A DNA stretch of 32,179 nucleotides from DATGHS01 sp035307785 (GTDB lineage: Bacteria; Planctomycetota; Planctomycetia; Gemmatales; Gemmataceae): NCBI GenBank assembly GCA_035307785.1, contig DATGHS010000502.1:1-32179 (forward strand). The letters run 5' to 3'. Below the pieces are notes generated by a model that worked only from the letters and a program-made list of their open reading frames with translations, was not told the origin of the DNA and searched no databases. How positions within the stretch are numbered: position 1 is the first letter of the stretch; the number at the start of each line of letters is the position of its first letter. A program made the translations under genes and the position numbers. This document shows, piece after piece, positions 8,008-16,459 of the stretch.

Positions 8008-11000
8008 TTATTCACCGTTGTGTAGTTTGCGATCCGGATCGAGGAAGCGGGCGAAAACGGCACTTTTACTGGCGTTGCCTTTCGCCTCAATCACAAGCTT
8101 GTTCTCGCCGGCCGCCAGTTCGACCTCGACGCTGGTCTGATCCGGCTGATCGCTGCCGGGCCGGCCTTTGTAGATTTGCTTGCCGTTGAGGCTGACGGTC
8201 AATTCTGGGTTGCCGCCGAACAGAAGGCGCGTCTTCGTCTTGCTTGCGGCGGTGATCTCGGCCTCGATGGTGCTCTTTTCTTTGGTCAACGCGATCCTGC
8301 CGGCGGGGCCGACGCGCACCGCTTTGCCGTCGAGCTTAACATCGGTCACGAACGGACTCGCCATCACATAGCGAATGAGGTCGCGGAAATCCTGCACGCT
8401 CAGGTTCTTATCCAGCCCTTCCGGCATCATCGACTTTTCCTGGACGGTGATGTTTTCGATATCCTTCTTTGGAATCACTTTGCGCACGCCGTTTTCGACT
8501 TTCAGCGTGACAGTATTCGCATCTTCTTCCGCGAGCAGGCCGATTTCGCTGCGGCCATTCTTCAGTTCCACCGTGCGAATGAAATATGGCGCGCCGATCA
8601 CGCGGTTTGGGTCGATGATGTTGACCAGCAAGTACTCGATGTCGCGGGCCGCGCCGTCGAGAGCGGGGCCGACGTCGGCGCCTTTGCCTTCGAACGTGTG
8701 GCACTTCGCGCAGGTGTTTTCGAAGACGAGCTTGCCCTTGGCGAAGGACGCGTTGCCCTGGTACATCTCCCCGCGCATCTTGTCGATGAGTTTGTTCAAT
8801 TCCTCCGGCGTGTCGCGGAACTTGCCCCAGAAGGTTTGAATCTGGGCGTCGAGGTTTTTGTCCTTGAAGGCGCGAATGCGCAGGATCGTATTGTCGGTGA
8901 GATCGCGGCGATCCACTTTCTTGCTGCCCACGGCATCGAGCAATTGCTTTGCCCACTCCCGGCGGCCCGCGAGGATATTGGCCGCCTCGGCCCGCAATGG
9001 CGGCGAGAGCTTCGCCCAGTTCCCAAGCAATTCGCCGGGAATCTCTTTGCGGTTATAGGCTGCGATGGCCCGCAGCGCTTCTTGCCGCACTTCCGGGGAA
9101 GCATCGGTCTTGACGAACTCCAGCAGCACGGGGAATGCCTCATCGAGCGGCACCAGCGCCAGGCTGCGCAGCGCTTCGACACGCTCCGACAACGGCTTCG
9201 CCGCATCCCTGGCGACGGCCAGGGCAGCGCGAGCCGCGCCGAGATCGTGGAAGCTGACCGCCAGTTGCCGCGCGAGCTTTTTCACTTCGGGATCGGGATC
9301 ATCGGCCAGCGCGGCGGAAACCGTTTTCCACTGCGGCGGCGCATCAAACAGCCGGCCCTGCGTGGCGATGGCTAAGCCTTCGAGGGCGCGCTTGCGGACG
9401 GCGGTGTCCTTCGCATTGCCAACAAAGCTGACGCACGCGGCCATATATTCGGCTTTGCCAGCGGCGACGAGTCGCCGCATGGCTCGGGAGATCACGTGGT
9501 CGATAATGAGTGGATTGCCGGGGGCGTTGAATTGCAGCCAATTGAGTTCCGGCTTTGGATTTACGGCCAGCTGCGGTTCGTAGGCGAGCCAGACCATGAA
9601 AGGAATGACTGGATCGACGGCATCTTCTTTGTTAGCCATGAGAGCATGTACTACCGGTACGCTGTTGGCACTCTTCACAAGCCGCAGCGTCATGCATGCG
9701 ATTTCCCGGCGTCCGACATGTGTTGGCTCATTTGCGGCGGCCCAGGTGAGATATTTCACCGCCCGATTCGCACCGACGTCGTCTGTCCTCGTGGCGCAGT
9801 CCTGCTCAATTAACCGCCTCATCCAAACGCGGCATTCTTCATTGAGGCCCGGTGGGATTCCGACTTCGTCGAGATCATTCGGTGCCGCTTTGTCAGCCGC
9901 AGATATGCAGGCAAACGAGTACCAGATGCCGCGCACTTTTCTTTCAGGGGGCGCCTGCGCTAGCACTTTAGAGAGCCCTTCCAAATCACCGCTGCCGCGC
10001 TTTCTGTCGCTAATGAGCCGCAATGCAGTTCGATAAACGTAGGGGTTTGCGTCGTTAACGAGCGACTGGAGACTCTCGTCGCTTCTTTTTCCCAAATCCT
10101 CCGCCTTCGCTGGCTTCAACCCCTTCGGCGCCAGCCGGTAGATTCGCCCGTGCTCGTAGTCCCAGCTATCCGGGGCGGCCTGGTGGCAGGGGTTCTGGTC
10201 GTGCCAGTCGATAATGTAGATGGCGCCGTCCGGGCCCCAGCGCAGGTTGATCGGGCGGAAGTTCTTGTCGCCGCTGACCAGGAAATCGTCGGCCCGGCTG
10301 GCGGAGAAGGTCGAGCCGTTCTTCTTCAGAATGTTCTGCTTGATCGAGCAGCCGTGAATGCTGCCGAAGATCACGCGGTCGTGGTATTCCTTGGGCAGGT
10401 GCGGGGCGTCGAGGCAGATCAGCCCGGCATGGGCCCAGCCGCTTTCCTTGTGAAAGGTGTGGTCGCAGATTTCGTTGATCTGGCCGTAGGCATACGGGTT
10501 GAAGCTGCTGCCGGCCTGCCGCTTGTAGATGCCGCCGGGGATGATGTGATACAGGTGCGGAATCACGCAGCAGCACAGGATGAACTGGCCGTCGGAGTTG
10601 CGCCAGTCCATGCCCCAGGGGTTCGAGGTGCCTTCGGCGAAGATTTCGAATTTACGATTGCGGGGGTGATAGCGCCAGACGCCGGCGTTCAACTTAACTG
10701 ACGAGCCGGAAGCGTGAGCGACGGGTTTGCCATCCGTCGCTGACGCTTCCGGCTCGTTAACGACATCGGAGTTCGTGAAAATCCCATGCAACCCGTAGAG
10801 CCAGCCGTCGGGGCCCCACTGGAAGGTGTTCAGCACTTCGTGAGTATCGTCGCTGCCGAAGCCTTTGAGCAGCACTTCAAACTTGCCGGGCTTATCGTTC
10901 TTATTCTCGATGAACCATAGGTACGGCGATGCACCAACGAAGACGCCGCCGTAGCCGACTTCGATGCCGCTGGCCATATCGAAGGCGCCCAGGCCGGCAT

Positions 11001-11397
11001 CAGCGCGCTCCTTCGGCACCGGGAAATCCTTTCCCTCGGCAAAGATCGTGACCTTGTCGTAAACGCCGTCGCCCCTGGTCGATTCCAGAATCTTGATGCG
11101 ATCGCGCGGGGCTTTGCCCTTCGGCGTGCGCTTCGGGTACTCGAAGCTCTCGATCATCCAGATGCGGCCTTTTTCGTCGAACGTGAAGGCAATCGGGTTG
11201 ACGATGGCCGGCTCCGCGGCGGCGAGTTTCACTTCCCAACCATTGGCCACTTTCATGCGCCTCACCGTCTCTTCCGGCGGCAGGTACGGCTGCCCGGAGG
11301 GCTTGCGATTGTCGAACCCGTATTCCTTTTGGGCAAGGGCAGTGGTGACGAGGGTGAGAAAGAGCAAGGAGCCAAGGGCGAAAGCGCGGCTGGTCAT
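8008..11397 (-). CDS. PVC-type membrane-bound dehydrogenase with HEAT repeats and c-type heme domain
   Basis: A 1129-aa exported protein. A signal peptide (MTSRAFALGSLLFLTLVTTALAQ) directs export. Next is a six-bladed propeller of the PVC dehydrogenase type, from about residue 30 to 430 (WEVKLAAAEPAIVNP, GPDGWLYGLHG, NPWGMDWR, GPDGAIYIIDWHDQNPCHQ). HEAT-like repeats fill the middle, from about 500 to 840. A heme-binding domain with CAKCH at 896-900 and a carbohydrate-binding-like C-terminal beta domain follow. The start at 11397 has AGAGG 5-6 bases upstream and gives a clean leader; the frame is open 15 codons further. It probably oxidises a sugar or alcohol in the periplasm, but the substrate is unknown. 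A palindromic element at 10703-10755 adds about 20 residues to a propeller loop. Confidence 0.9.
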   Translation of the reverse strand: MTSRAFALGSLLFLTLVTTALAQKEYGFDNRKPSGQPYLPPEETVRRMKVANGWEVKLAAAEPAIVNPIAFTFDEKGRIWMIESFEYPKRTPKGKAPRDRIKILESTRGDGVYDKVTIFAEGKDFPVPKERADAGLGAFDMASGIEVGYGGVFVGASPYLWFIENKNDKPGKFEVLLKGFGSDDTHEVLNTFQWGPDGWLYGLHGIFTNSDVVNEPEASATDGKPVAHASGSSVKLNAGVWRYHPRNRKFEIFAEGTSNPWGMDWRNSDGQFILCCCVIPHLYHIIPGGIYKRQAGSSFNPYAYGQINEICDHTFHKESGWAHAGLICLDAPHLPKEYHDRVIFGSIHGCSIKQNILKKNGSTFSASRADDFLVSGDKNFRPINLRWGPDGAIYIIDWHDQNPCHQAAPDSWDYEHGRIYRLAPKGLKPAKAEDLGKRSDESLQSLVNDANPYVYRTALRLISDRKRGSGDLEGLSKVLAQAPPERKVRGIWYSFACISAADKAAPNDLDEVGIPPGLNEECRVWMRRLIEQDCATRTDDVGANRAVKYLTWAAANEPTHVGRREIACMTLRLVKSANSVPVVHALMANKEDAVDPVIPFMVWLAYEPQLAVNPKPELNWLQFNAPGNPLIIDHVISRAMRRLVAAGKAEYMAACVSFVGNAKDTAVRKRALEGLAIATQGRLFDAPPQWKTVSAALADDPDPEVKKLARQLAVSFHDLGAARAALAVARDAAKPLSERVEALRSLALVPLDEAFPVLLEFVKTDASPEVRQEALRAIAAYNRKEIPGELLGNWAKLSPPLRAEAANILAGRREWAKQLLDAVGSKKVDRRDLTDNTILRIRAFKDKNLDAQIQTFWGKFRDTPEELNKLIDKMRGEMYQGNASFAKGKLVFENTCAKCHTFEGKGADVGPALDGAARDIEYLLVNIIDPNRVIGAPYFIRTVELKNGRSEIGLLAEEDANTVTLKVENGVRKVIPKKDIENITVQEKSMMPEGLDKNLSVQDFRDLIRYVMASPFVTDVKLDGKAVRVGPAGRIALTKEKSTIEAEITAASKTKTRLLFGGNPELTVSLNGKQIYKGRPGSDQPDQTSVEVELAAGENKLVIEAKGNASKSAVFARFLDPDRKLHNGE
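10703..10755. repeat. palindromic element inserted in frame inside PVC dehydrogenase
   Basis: Arms of 22 bases (10703-10724 and 10734-10755) pair with a single mismatch around a 9-base loop (10725-10733). TTAAC flanks both ends (10694-10698 and its complement at 10756-10760). On the coding strand it reads as EPEASATDGKPVAHASGSS, a stretch out of character with the propeller around it, falling between IFTNSDVVN and VKLNAGVWRYHP. The frame is kept. It looks like a dispersed palindrome that landed in a tolerant surface loop. Confidence 0.85.
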
Positions 11398-11446
11398 GAG
11401 AGCCTCTGCATAGAGCCTGTTACGCCGAAGGCGTTCCATCACATAG

Positions 11447-11660
11447 CCCAGGGTTGCGGCGCTTCGCCGCTACCCTGGGTGGAGGATGCAACCCTTTCAG
11501 GGTAGGCGTTTGTAGATGTCATCTAACCCAGGGTTGCCGCGAAGCGCGGCAACCCTGGGCTGTGATATGGAACCCCTTCAGGGTTCCTAGGTCGCGCGCT
11601 CTTTCCAAGGGTAGACACGAAGCGCGGCGACCCTGCTCTACGTTGTCCGGCCCTTTCAGT
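11447..11660. repeat. tandem array of composite hairpins, 80-base period, three copies
   Basis: Each unit has a large hairpin followed by a small one. Copy 1 is CCCAGGGTTGCGGCG (11447-11461) with its arm at 11465-11479 (one mismatch), then ACCCT-TTC-AGGGT at 11491-11503. Copy 2 is a perfect 15-bp stem (11527-11541 with 11545-11559, loop AAG), then GGAACCC/GGGTTCC at 11569-11587. Copy 3 is degenerate: AGGGT (11608-11612) and ACCCT (11630-11634), then GGCCCTTTCAG near 11650. Equivalent points lie 80-81 bases apart. The array fills the gap between the glycosyltransferase stop and the PVC dehydrogenase start, about 275 bases without a gene. Confidence 0.88.
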
Positions 11661-11670
11661 GGCGCAGCCT

Positions 11671-12918
11671 TCACGTCCGCGCCTGCATCTCCTCGATGGC
11701 ATTGGCAGCCCCTTTAATTCCGTCTTCGGCCTTGGTTCGCTCGGAAAGCACGCGACAGCGCTCCGTAACCTTCGGGTTTTCCAGCAACTCACGCAGCAGC
11801 CGGGCGACCAGTTTTGGCCGAAAATCTCTTGGCAGGATCGTTCGGGCAACACCGTGCCGCATAGTCCTTTCGGCATTGTCGGGCTGGTCATACGCCAACG
11901 GGCGAATGAGGTGCGGAATGCCGGCAAGAAAGGCTTGCGCGGTCGAGCCGATGCCTCCATGATGCACCAGCGCGCAGGTGTGCGGCAACAATTGCCGGAA
12001 TGGCGCAAAGGGAACATGCCGAATGTACCAAGGCAGCGGGACGGACGGCGGCGGCTTGTGCTTGGTGAGCAGCAGGCCGCGGCGACGCAGCAGCCGGCAT
12101 GCTTCCACGGCCGTGGCGTAATAACCGGAGCCGGGCCGCACCGCGGAGCCGGGACTAAAAACGATCGGCGGCGCGCCGTCCGCCAGAAACGCAGCCAGAT
12201 CGGCCGGCAACGGTTCATCGTCGCCGGGGTCGTGCAAGGGGAAGCCCGTAAGCCGGACTTGAGGCGGCCAGTCCGGGGCAGGATCTCCAAACCATTCCGG
12301 AAACATGCCGATCGCCCGTTGCGGCGAGTGCCACCAGCCGTTCATGAACCGACGCACGGGAGGCAAACCAACGGTTTGACGAAACGTATTGATGGGGGAC
12401 AACAGTGGATCGACATAGAAGTAATCAAAGAATTCGTAACATTTTCGCGAAAACCAAGCATTGCCGGTTCGCAAGCGCAGCCAGATCGGCTCCAGAGCGG
12501 GACGAATGATGCTGCGAAACACAAGCGGGCAGGTATGGGTCGTAACGAAGGGCATGCCGAGTGCGTCATGCGCGACGCGGGCGCCGAACGCTCCGCCTTC
12601 CGCCACGACGACGGTCGGGCCCTTGCTGCAAGTCGCCCGAATCACTTCGAACTGCTTGGGCATTTGCCGGAAGTAAAACGGCATCACAATCCAGTGCCCG
12701 CGCCGTTCATCGAAGACAATGGGGTTGTTGAATGTGTTTCGATAGTCATCCGCATCTTGAGCGTCGAGGAAATCCAGGCCCGCTTCGCGAACGGCGTTGC
12801 CGAAATGGGTGTGCGTAAAGATGCTGACGCGGTGCCCGCGCGCGGCCAGCTCGCGGCCGATACCGATGAGCGGATGCACATCGCCGGCCGTGCCAATCGG
12901 CATAAGCAGGAAGTGCAT
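11671..12918 (-). CDS. GT1-like glycosyltransferase (UDP-glucuronosyl/macrolide type)
   Basis: A 415-aa GT-B fold enzyme that transfers a sugar from a nucleotide donor to a small acceptor. The N-terminus MHFLLMPIGTAGDVHPLIG carries the glycine loop and probable catalytic His15. The donor-binding C-terminal half has HHGGIGSTAQAFLAGIP at about 319-335 followed by P-L-AYDQPDNA, the counterpart of the PSPG/HGGxGT motif. There is no signal peptide, so it is cytosolic or peripherally membrane-bound. The ATG at 12918 fits the family start and has GGAGG 4 bases ahead. An ATG at 12930 in frame would add four residues. It lies directly behind the PQQ-propeller gene, probably in one operon. Confidence 0.87.
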   Translation of the reverse strand: MHFLLMPIGTAGDVHPLIGIGRELAARGHRVSIFTHTHFGNAVREAGLDFLDAQDADDYRNTFNNPIVFDERRGHWIVMPFYFRQMPKQFEVIRATCSKGPTVVVAEGGAFGARVAHDALGMPFVTTHTCPLVFRSIIRPALEPIWLRLRTGNAWFSRKCYEFFDYFYVDPLLSPINTFRQTVGLPPVRRFMNGWWHSPQRAIGMFPEWFGDPAPDWPPQVRLTGFPLHDPGDDEPLPADLAAFLADGAPPIVFSPGSAVRPGSGYYATAVEACRLLRRRGLLLTKHKPPPSVPLPWYIRHVPFAPFRQLLPHTCALVHHGGIGSTAQAFLAGIPHLIRPLAYDQPDNAERTMRHGVARTILPRDFRPKLVARLLRELLENPKVTERCRVLSERTKAEDGIKGAANAIEEMQART

Positions 12919-12939
12919 GCTCCCTCCCATTGGTTGCTC

Positions 12940-14169
12940 TTACTTTGCCGCTCCTATGCAATAAAGGGATTTCGCCGTCCGGATGAAAATCCGCCCGCCA
13001 CTCAGTGCCGGGGAGGCGTAACACTCTTCCTTCAAGTCACTCCGGGCCACTACCTGGAATGTTTTATCCGCCTTCACCACGGTTGTCCTGCCGTCATCGT
13101 CGAGGAAATACACGTGGCCGCCGGCTGCCGTCAACGAAGCGCTAAAATGCCGGCCCAGTCGTTCCTTCCAATAGCGCTCGCCGGTCTTGGGCTCAAAGCA
13201 ACTGGCAATGCCTTCGTCGGAAATCAGGAAGAACAAGTCCTGGTAAGCAATGGGCGAGGGCACGTACGAGGTTGCCTGATTGCTGCGCCAGAGGATGTGC
13301 GTGTCGGTGACATCGCCATGGCCATCGGGCTTGATGCCCAGGACGTGGTGCTGTGGAAACCCGCCGGTGATGAAGAAAACGTCGTCCGTATATACCATGG
13401 TCGCCACGAATTGCTCGGTGGGGCCCTGAATGATCCAAATCTGCTTGCCGGAGTCCGGGTCGTAGCTGGCCACACACTTGCTGCCGCTCAGGACCATTTG
13501 TTTCCGGCCGGCCGCTTCCACGATAATGGGCACACAGTAGGAGCGAGTCTGGTTCGGCCGATCGATACGGTATATCTCTTTTCCGGTGTTTTTGTCCAAC
13601 GCAACGATAAATGCTTCCTGGTTGTCTTGGTCGCAATTTACGATGAGCAAGTTCTTGTACAGGATGGGCGAACTGCAGAAGCCGTGTGGAGAATTAAATC
13701 TGCCTGGCGTGATCATCCATTTGCGATTGCCGTCGAAGTCATAACAGGCCACGCGGATGAAGGGTTGATCGAAAAAGGTGACCCAGACATTTTTGCCGTC
13801 GGTAGCAGGTGTCGAACTGGCGTAACTATTGAGCTTGTGCTTCTTCTCGAGCTTGGCCGTCAACACTTCCTTTTGCCAGAGGATTTTGCCCGTCTTCGCA
13901 TCGATGCAGAGCAGCAGACGTTCGCCCGTCGGTTCAACGCACGCGGTCACAAACACGCGGTCGTTCCAAACTATGGGCGAGGAATGACCCACGCCTGGCA
14001 GCGGCGTTTTCCAGGCAACGTTCTCCGTGGGCGACCAATGAATAGGGAACTCGACCTTTTCGTGCGAAACGCCGTCGGTCAGCGGTCCGCGCCAAGCCGG
14101 CCACGGTTCGCCGGCCAGCGCGAGGAAGGGCGCGAAAAATAATGTGATGGATACTAGTATTTGCTTCAT
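12940..14169 (-). CDS. secreted PQQ-like beta-propeller protein
   Basis: A 409-aa exported protein with signal peptide MKQILVSITLFFAPFLALAGE. The mature start is PWPAWRGPLTDGVS, the hallmark of a large planctomycete family. Repeated blades follow with W/A-x-T/D signatures, such as GERLLLCIDAKTGKILWQKEV, FDGNRKWMITPGRF, ALDKNTGKEIYRIDRP and YDPDSGKQIWIIQGP. They resemble PQQ-enzyme and BamB repeats but lack dehydrogenase active-site motifs, so it is more likely a binding or scaffold propeller than a PQQ enzyme. No strong ribosome-binding site precedes 14169. The glycosyltransferase follows after only 21 bases (or 9 with the alternative start). Confidence 0.88.
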   Translation of the reverse strand: MKQILVSITLFFAPFLALAGEPWPAWRGPLTDGVSHEKVEFPIHWSPTENVAWKTPLPGVGHSSPIVWNDRVFVTACVEPTGERLLLCIDAKTGKILWQKEVLTAKLEKKHKLNSYASSTPATDGKNVWVTFFDQPFIRVACYDFDGNRKWMITPGRFNSPHGFCSSPILYKNLLIVNCDQDNQEAFIVALDKNTGKEIYRIDRPNQTRSYCVPIIVEAAGRKQMVLSGSKCVASYDPDSGKQIWIIQGPTEQFVATMVYTDDVFFITGGFPQHHVLGIKPDGHGDVTDTHILWRSNQATSYVPSPIAYQDLFFLISDEGIASCFEPKTGERYWKERLGRHFSASLTAAGGHVYFLDDDGRTTVVKADKTFQVVARSDLKEECYASPALSGGRIFIRTAKSLYCIGAAK

Positions 14170-14200
14170 CGCAATAAACGGCGTGGGTCATAAATACACA

Positions 14201-14223
14201 AGACGGTCATGATAAGACCGTCT
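14201..14223 (-). terminator. intrinsic-type terminator after M20-Uma2 genes
   Basis: A perfect 8-bp stem (AGACGGTC at 14201-14208 and GACCGTCT at 14216-14223) with a 7-base loop is followed, on the minus strand, by the T-rich run TTGTGTATTTA. It lies between the Uma2 stop and the PQQ-propeller start and would separate the two transcripts. Confidence 0.65.
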
Positions 14224-14271
14224 GCAGATAATTGTAGAGCTTAGGCGTGGCGCAGGCCGGTTTTTGTTCGC

Positions 14272-14898
14272 TCAGGATTCGTTCTGCTCGGCCCAGCGGT
14301 CGGCCATGGCGAGCAGGTGAGCCAGCGGTAGGACGAAGCCAGGCAACAAAGGTGTGCGATAATTGCGATCTTCGGAAATCACCTTCTCGACGACTTTTCC
14401 CGCCGACTTGGTAATAACCGTCAGCGTCCGCTGAAACCGATCGATGATCCAGTATTCCTTCACGCCGACAGCCATGTACTCGCGCTTCTTGTGGATGTAA
14501 TCGCGCAGACGGCTGCGCTTGCCGGCCGAAACGAACTCGACCGCGATCGTAGCGACATCGCGGCGAACATTGGGCAGCCGGCCGAGGCCAAGCCAGAGCA
14601 AGCGGTCGGCAATGCGCCGACTTTTTTTCAAGCGGACGTACTGCTGTGGTATCGTCGCGTCGAGGCAAGACCCCTTTGCGTGACTCTCGCGATAGGCACG
14701 CAACAAATAACCTAATTCCTCATTTGGATCGGTTTCTTCAGCCAGGGGGATGGCATGCACAACGAGTACTCCATTGATCAACTCGTACATGTAGTTCTCG
14801 TCGTAGTCCTCAACGGCATCAAATTCCTCGGGAGTCATGAGCGCGCCGGCGGTTTCCAGCGACAAACGCGTTGGAGCTTGAAGTGCGATGGCTGACAT
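14272..14898 (-). CDS. Uma2 family endonuclease-like protein
   Basis: A 208-aa member of the Uma2 (DUF820) group, with a PD-(D/E)XK nuclease fold. The core is visible as IADRLLWLGLGRLP, then VATIAVEFVSAGKRSRLRDYIHKKREYMAVGVKEYWIID, with the Asp, the Glu of AVEF and the Lys-rich helix in the expected order. The C-terminal TPLLPGFVLPLAHLLA is also typical. The biological role of these proteins is poorly known; they are strongly expanded in planctomycetes and cyanobacteria. The ATG at 14898 has GGGGAG about 9 bases upstream. It lies 39 bases after the M20 peptidase, with a terminator hairpin behind it. Confidence 0.9.
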   Translation of the reverse strand: MSAIALQAPTRLSLETAGALMTPEEFDAVEDYDENYMYELINGVLVVHAIPLAEETDPNEELGYLLRAYRESHAKGSCLDATIPQQYVRLKKSRRIADRLLWLGLGRLPNVRRDVATIAVEFVSAGKRSRLRDYIHKKREYMAVGVKEYWIIDRFQRTLTVITKSAGKVVEKVISEDRNYRTPLLPGFVLPLAHLLAMADRWAEQNES

Positions 14899-14937
14899 AC
14901 GGTTATCTCCCCGGCGAAGCCGCGAGCGGCTCGATAC

Positions 14938-16359
14938 TTATTTTACCCGGCCGCCGGGCAACTTGCCGAGATTGTCGAACAAGTGCACGAGCGAGGCCAT
15001 GAGTTTCTTCCAGTCGCCTTCGTGCAGGCTTTCGTTGGGGGCGTGGGCATTACTGAGGGGATCTTCGATGCCGAGCAGTAGGGCAGGGGCGCCGTTGAAG
15101 AGTTCGGCGAGCGGGCCAACAAAGCCGATGGAACCACCGCAGCCGATGCCGACGGCATCGTGGCCGTAGCCGCTGCGGAGTGCGCCCATGGCGGCTTCGA
15201 ACGCTGGGCCGTTCGGGTCGGTCATCCACCAGTCGCAATGGGCGCCGGCGGAAGTCACCGATACTTCGACACCCCAAGGCGGATTGGCTTTGAGGAATTC
15301 AGAAATCTGTCGCTCGACCTCTTCCGGCTTCTGGTCCGGCACAATGCGGCAACTCACGATGGCCGATGCTTTCGGCAACACCTGGTTCGACGCGCCTTTA
15401 AGAGAGCTGGCTTCCTGCGCGATAACGGTGATGGCCGGCTTGCGCCAGGTCTCTTCGAAAAAGTGCAGCCCCGTTTCGTTGGCCGCCCGCACGCCATTCG
15501 GAATGCCAAGATTCTGCCGCCATTTCGCTTCATCAAACGGGAGGCTGCGGAAGACCCGCCGCTCTCCATCAGTGAGCGGGCGCACGCTCCTGTAGTAATT
15601 GGGAATGGGTAACGGGCCATGGTCCCAAAACAACCGGGAGAGAATGACATTGAGGGCGATGGCCGCATCGGCAGTGTAACCGCCGCCCATGCCGCTATGG
15701 ACCGGGCTGGCGGCGCTGCGCACATCCACTTGCACCGCGACGATGCCGCGCAGCGAATAGGTGATGCTCGGCATGCCGACTTCGATGTTCTCCGTGTCGC
15801 ATACTACAATCACATCTGATTGAATCTTCCTCTTGTGCTGCTCAAAGAAGCGCACGAGGTTGCGGGAGCCGACCTCTTCTTCGCCTTCCACGACCATTTT
15901 CACATTCACCGGCAGCGCGCCGTTGGTGCGCAAATAAGCCGCCACTGCGCCAAGTTGAGCGACGATGGCGCCTTTGTCATCGGCCGAGCCTCGACCAAAG
16001 AGTCGCTCACCGCTACGGGTCAATTTCCACGGGTCGGTCTTCCAATCATCCTTCGGGTCGCCGACCTTGTTCACGGGCTGCACGTCGTGATGGGCATACA
16101 GGAACACCGTCGGCTTGTCTGGTGCACCCAGCCATTCGCCATAGGCGTACGGCAAGGAGTCGCCGGTCCGCAGCACCTCGACGTTGTGCAATCCGGCCTC
16201 GCGCATCTGGTCGCAGGTCAGATTGGCGGTCCGCTTGATCTCTTCGTTGTGCTCGCCGTCGGTGCTGATGCTGTGGATGGCCACCAAATCCGCCAAATTG
16301 CGGACGATCGTCTTTTCGTGGTTCTGGGCCAGCCATTGCAACGCTGGTTGAACTTGCAT
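14938..16359 (-). CDS. M20 family dipeptidase / metallopeptidase
   Basis: A 473-aa cytosolic di-zinc peptidase of the CNDP/PepV-like M20 group. The metal and catalytic residues are all present: His90 and Asp92 in YAHHDVQP, the bridging Asp in GRGSADDKG (127), Glu161/Glu162 in EGEEEVGS, Asp188 in VVCDTE and His439 in NAHAPNES. The lid domain lies between about 200 and 390. Start 16359 has GGAG 8 bases upstream. It is likely co-transcribed with the downstream Uma2 gene. Specific substrates (dipeptides or acylated amino acids) cannot be told from sequence. Confidence 0.93.
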   Translation of the reverse strand: MQVQPALQWLAQNHEKTIVRNLADLVAIHSISTDGEHNEEIKRTANLTCDQMREAGLHNVEVLRTGDSLPYAYGEWLGAPDKPTVFLYAHHDVQPVNKVGDPKDDWKTDPWKLTRSGERLFGRGSADDKGAIVAQLGAVAAYLRTNGALPVNVKMVVEGEEEVGSRNLVRFFEQHKRKIQSDVIVVCDTENIEVGMPSITYSLRGIVAVQVDVRSAASPVHSGMGGGYTADAAIALNVILSRLFWDHGPLPIPNYYRSVRPLTDGERRVFRSLPFDEAKWRQNLGIPNGVRAANETGLHFFEETWRKPAITVIAQEASSLKGASNQVLPKASAIVSCRIVPDQKPEEVERQISEFLKANPPWGVEVSVTSAGAHCDWWMTDPNGPAFEAAMGALRSGYGHDAVGIGCGGSIGFVGPLAELFNGAPALLLGIEDPLSNAHAPNESLHEGDWKKLMASLVHLFDNLGKLPGGRVK

Positions 16360-16459
16360 AATGGTTCTCCGCGGGAGAGGATTCCTTTGCGGAAGTGTAT
16401 GCGAATTTTGTGCCGATGGCTATTGAATGTGACGGGCCTGCAACGCCGCAAGCGGGTAT

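Noticed and set aside
8176..9375. A 399-codon plus-strand frame opposite the PVC dehydrogenase, and similar ones at 5213-6466 and 2489-3397
   Set aside because: All lie opposite genes with clear domains and show no protein family features.
11659..14142. An 827-codon open frame on the plus strand across the glycosyltransferase and PQQ-propeller genes
   Set aside because: It spans two unrelated well-supported minus-strand genes and part of the hairpin array, and the product is His/Arg-rich with no motifs. It is a shadow frame.
12940..14169. True PQQ-dependent dehydrogenase
   Set aside because: It has propeller repeats only, about 400 residues, without the catalytic and cofactor motifs of quinoprotein dehydrogenases.
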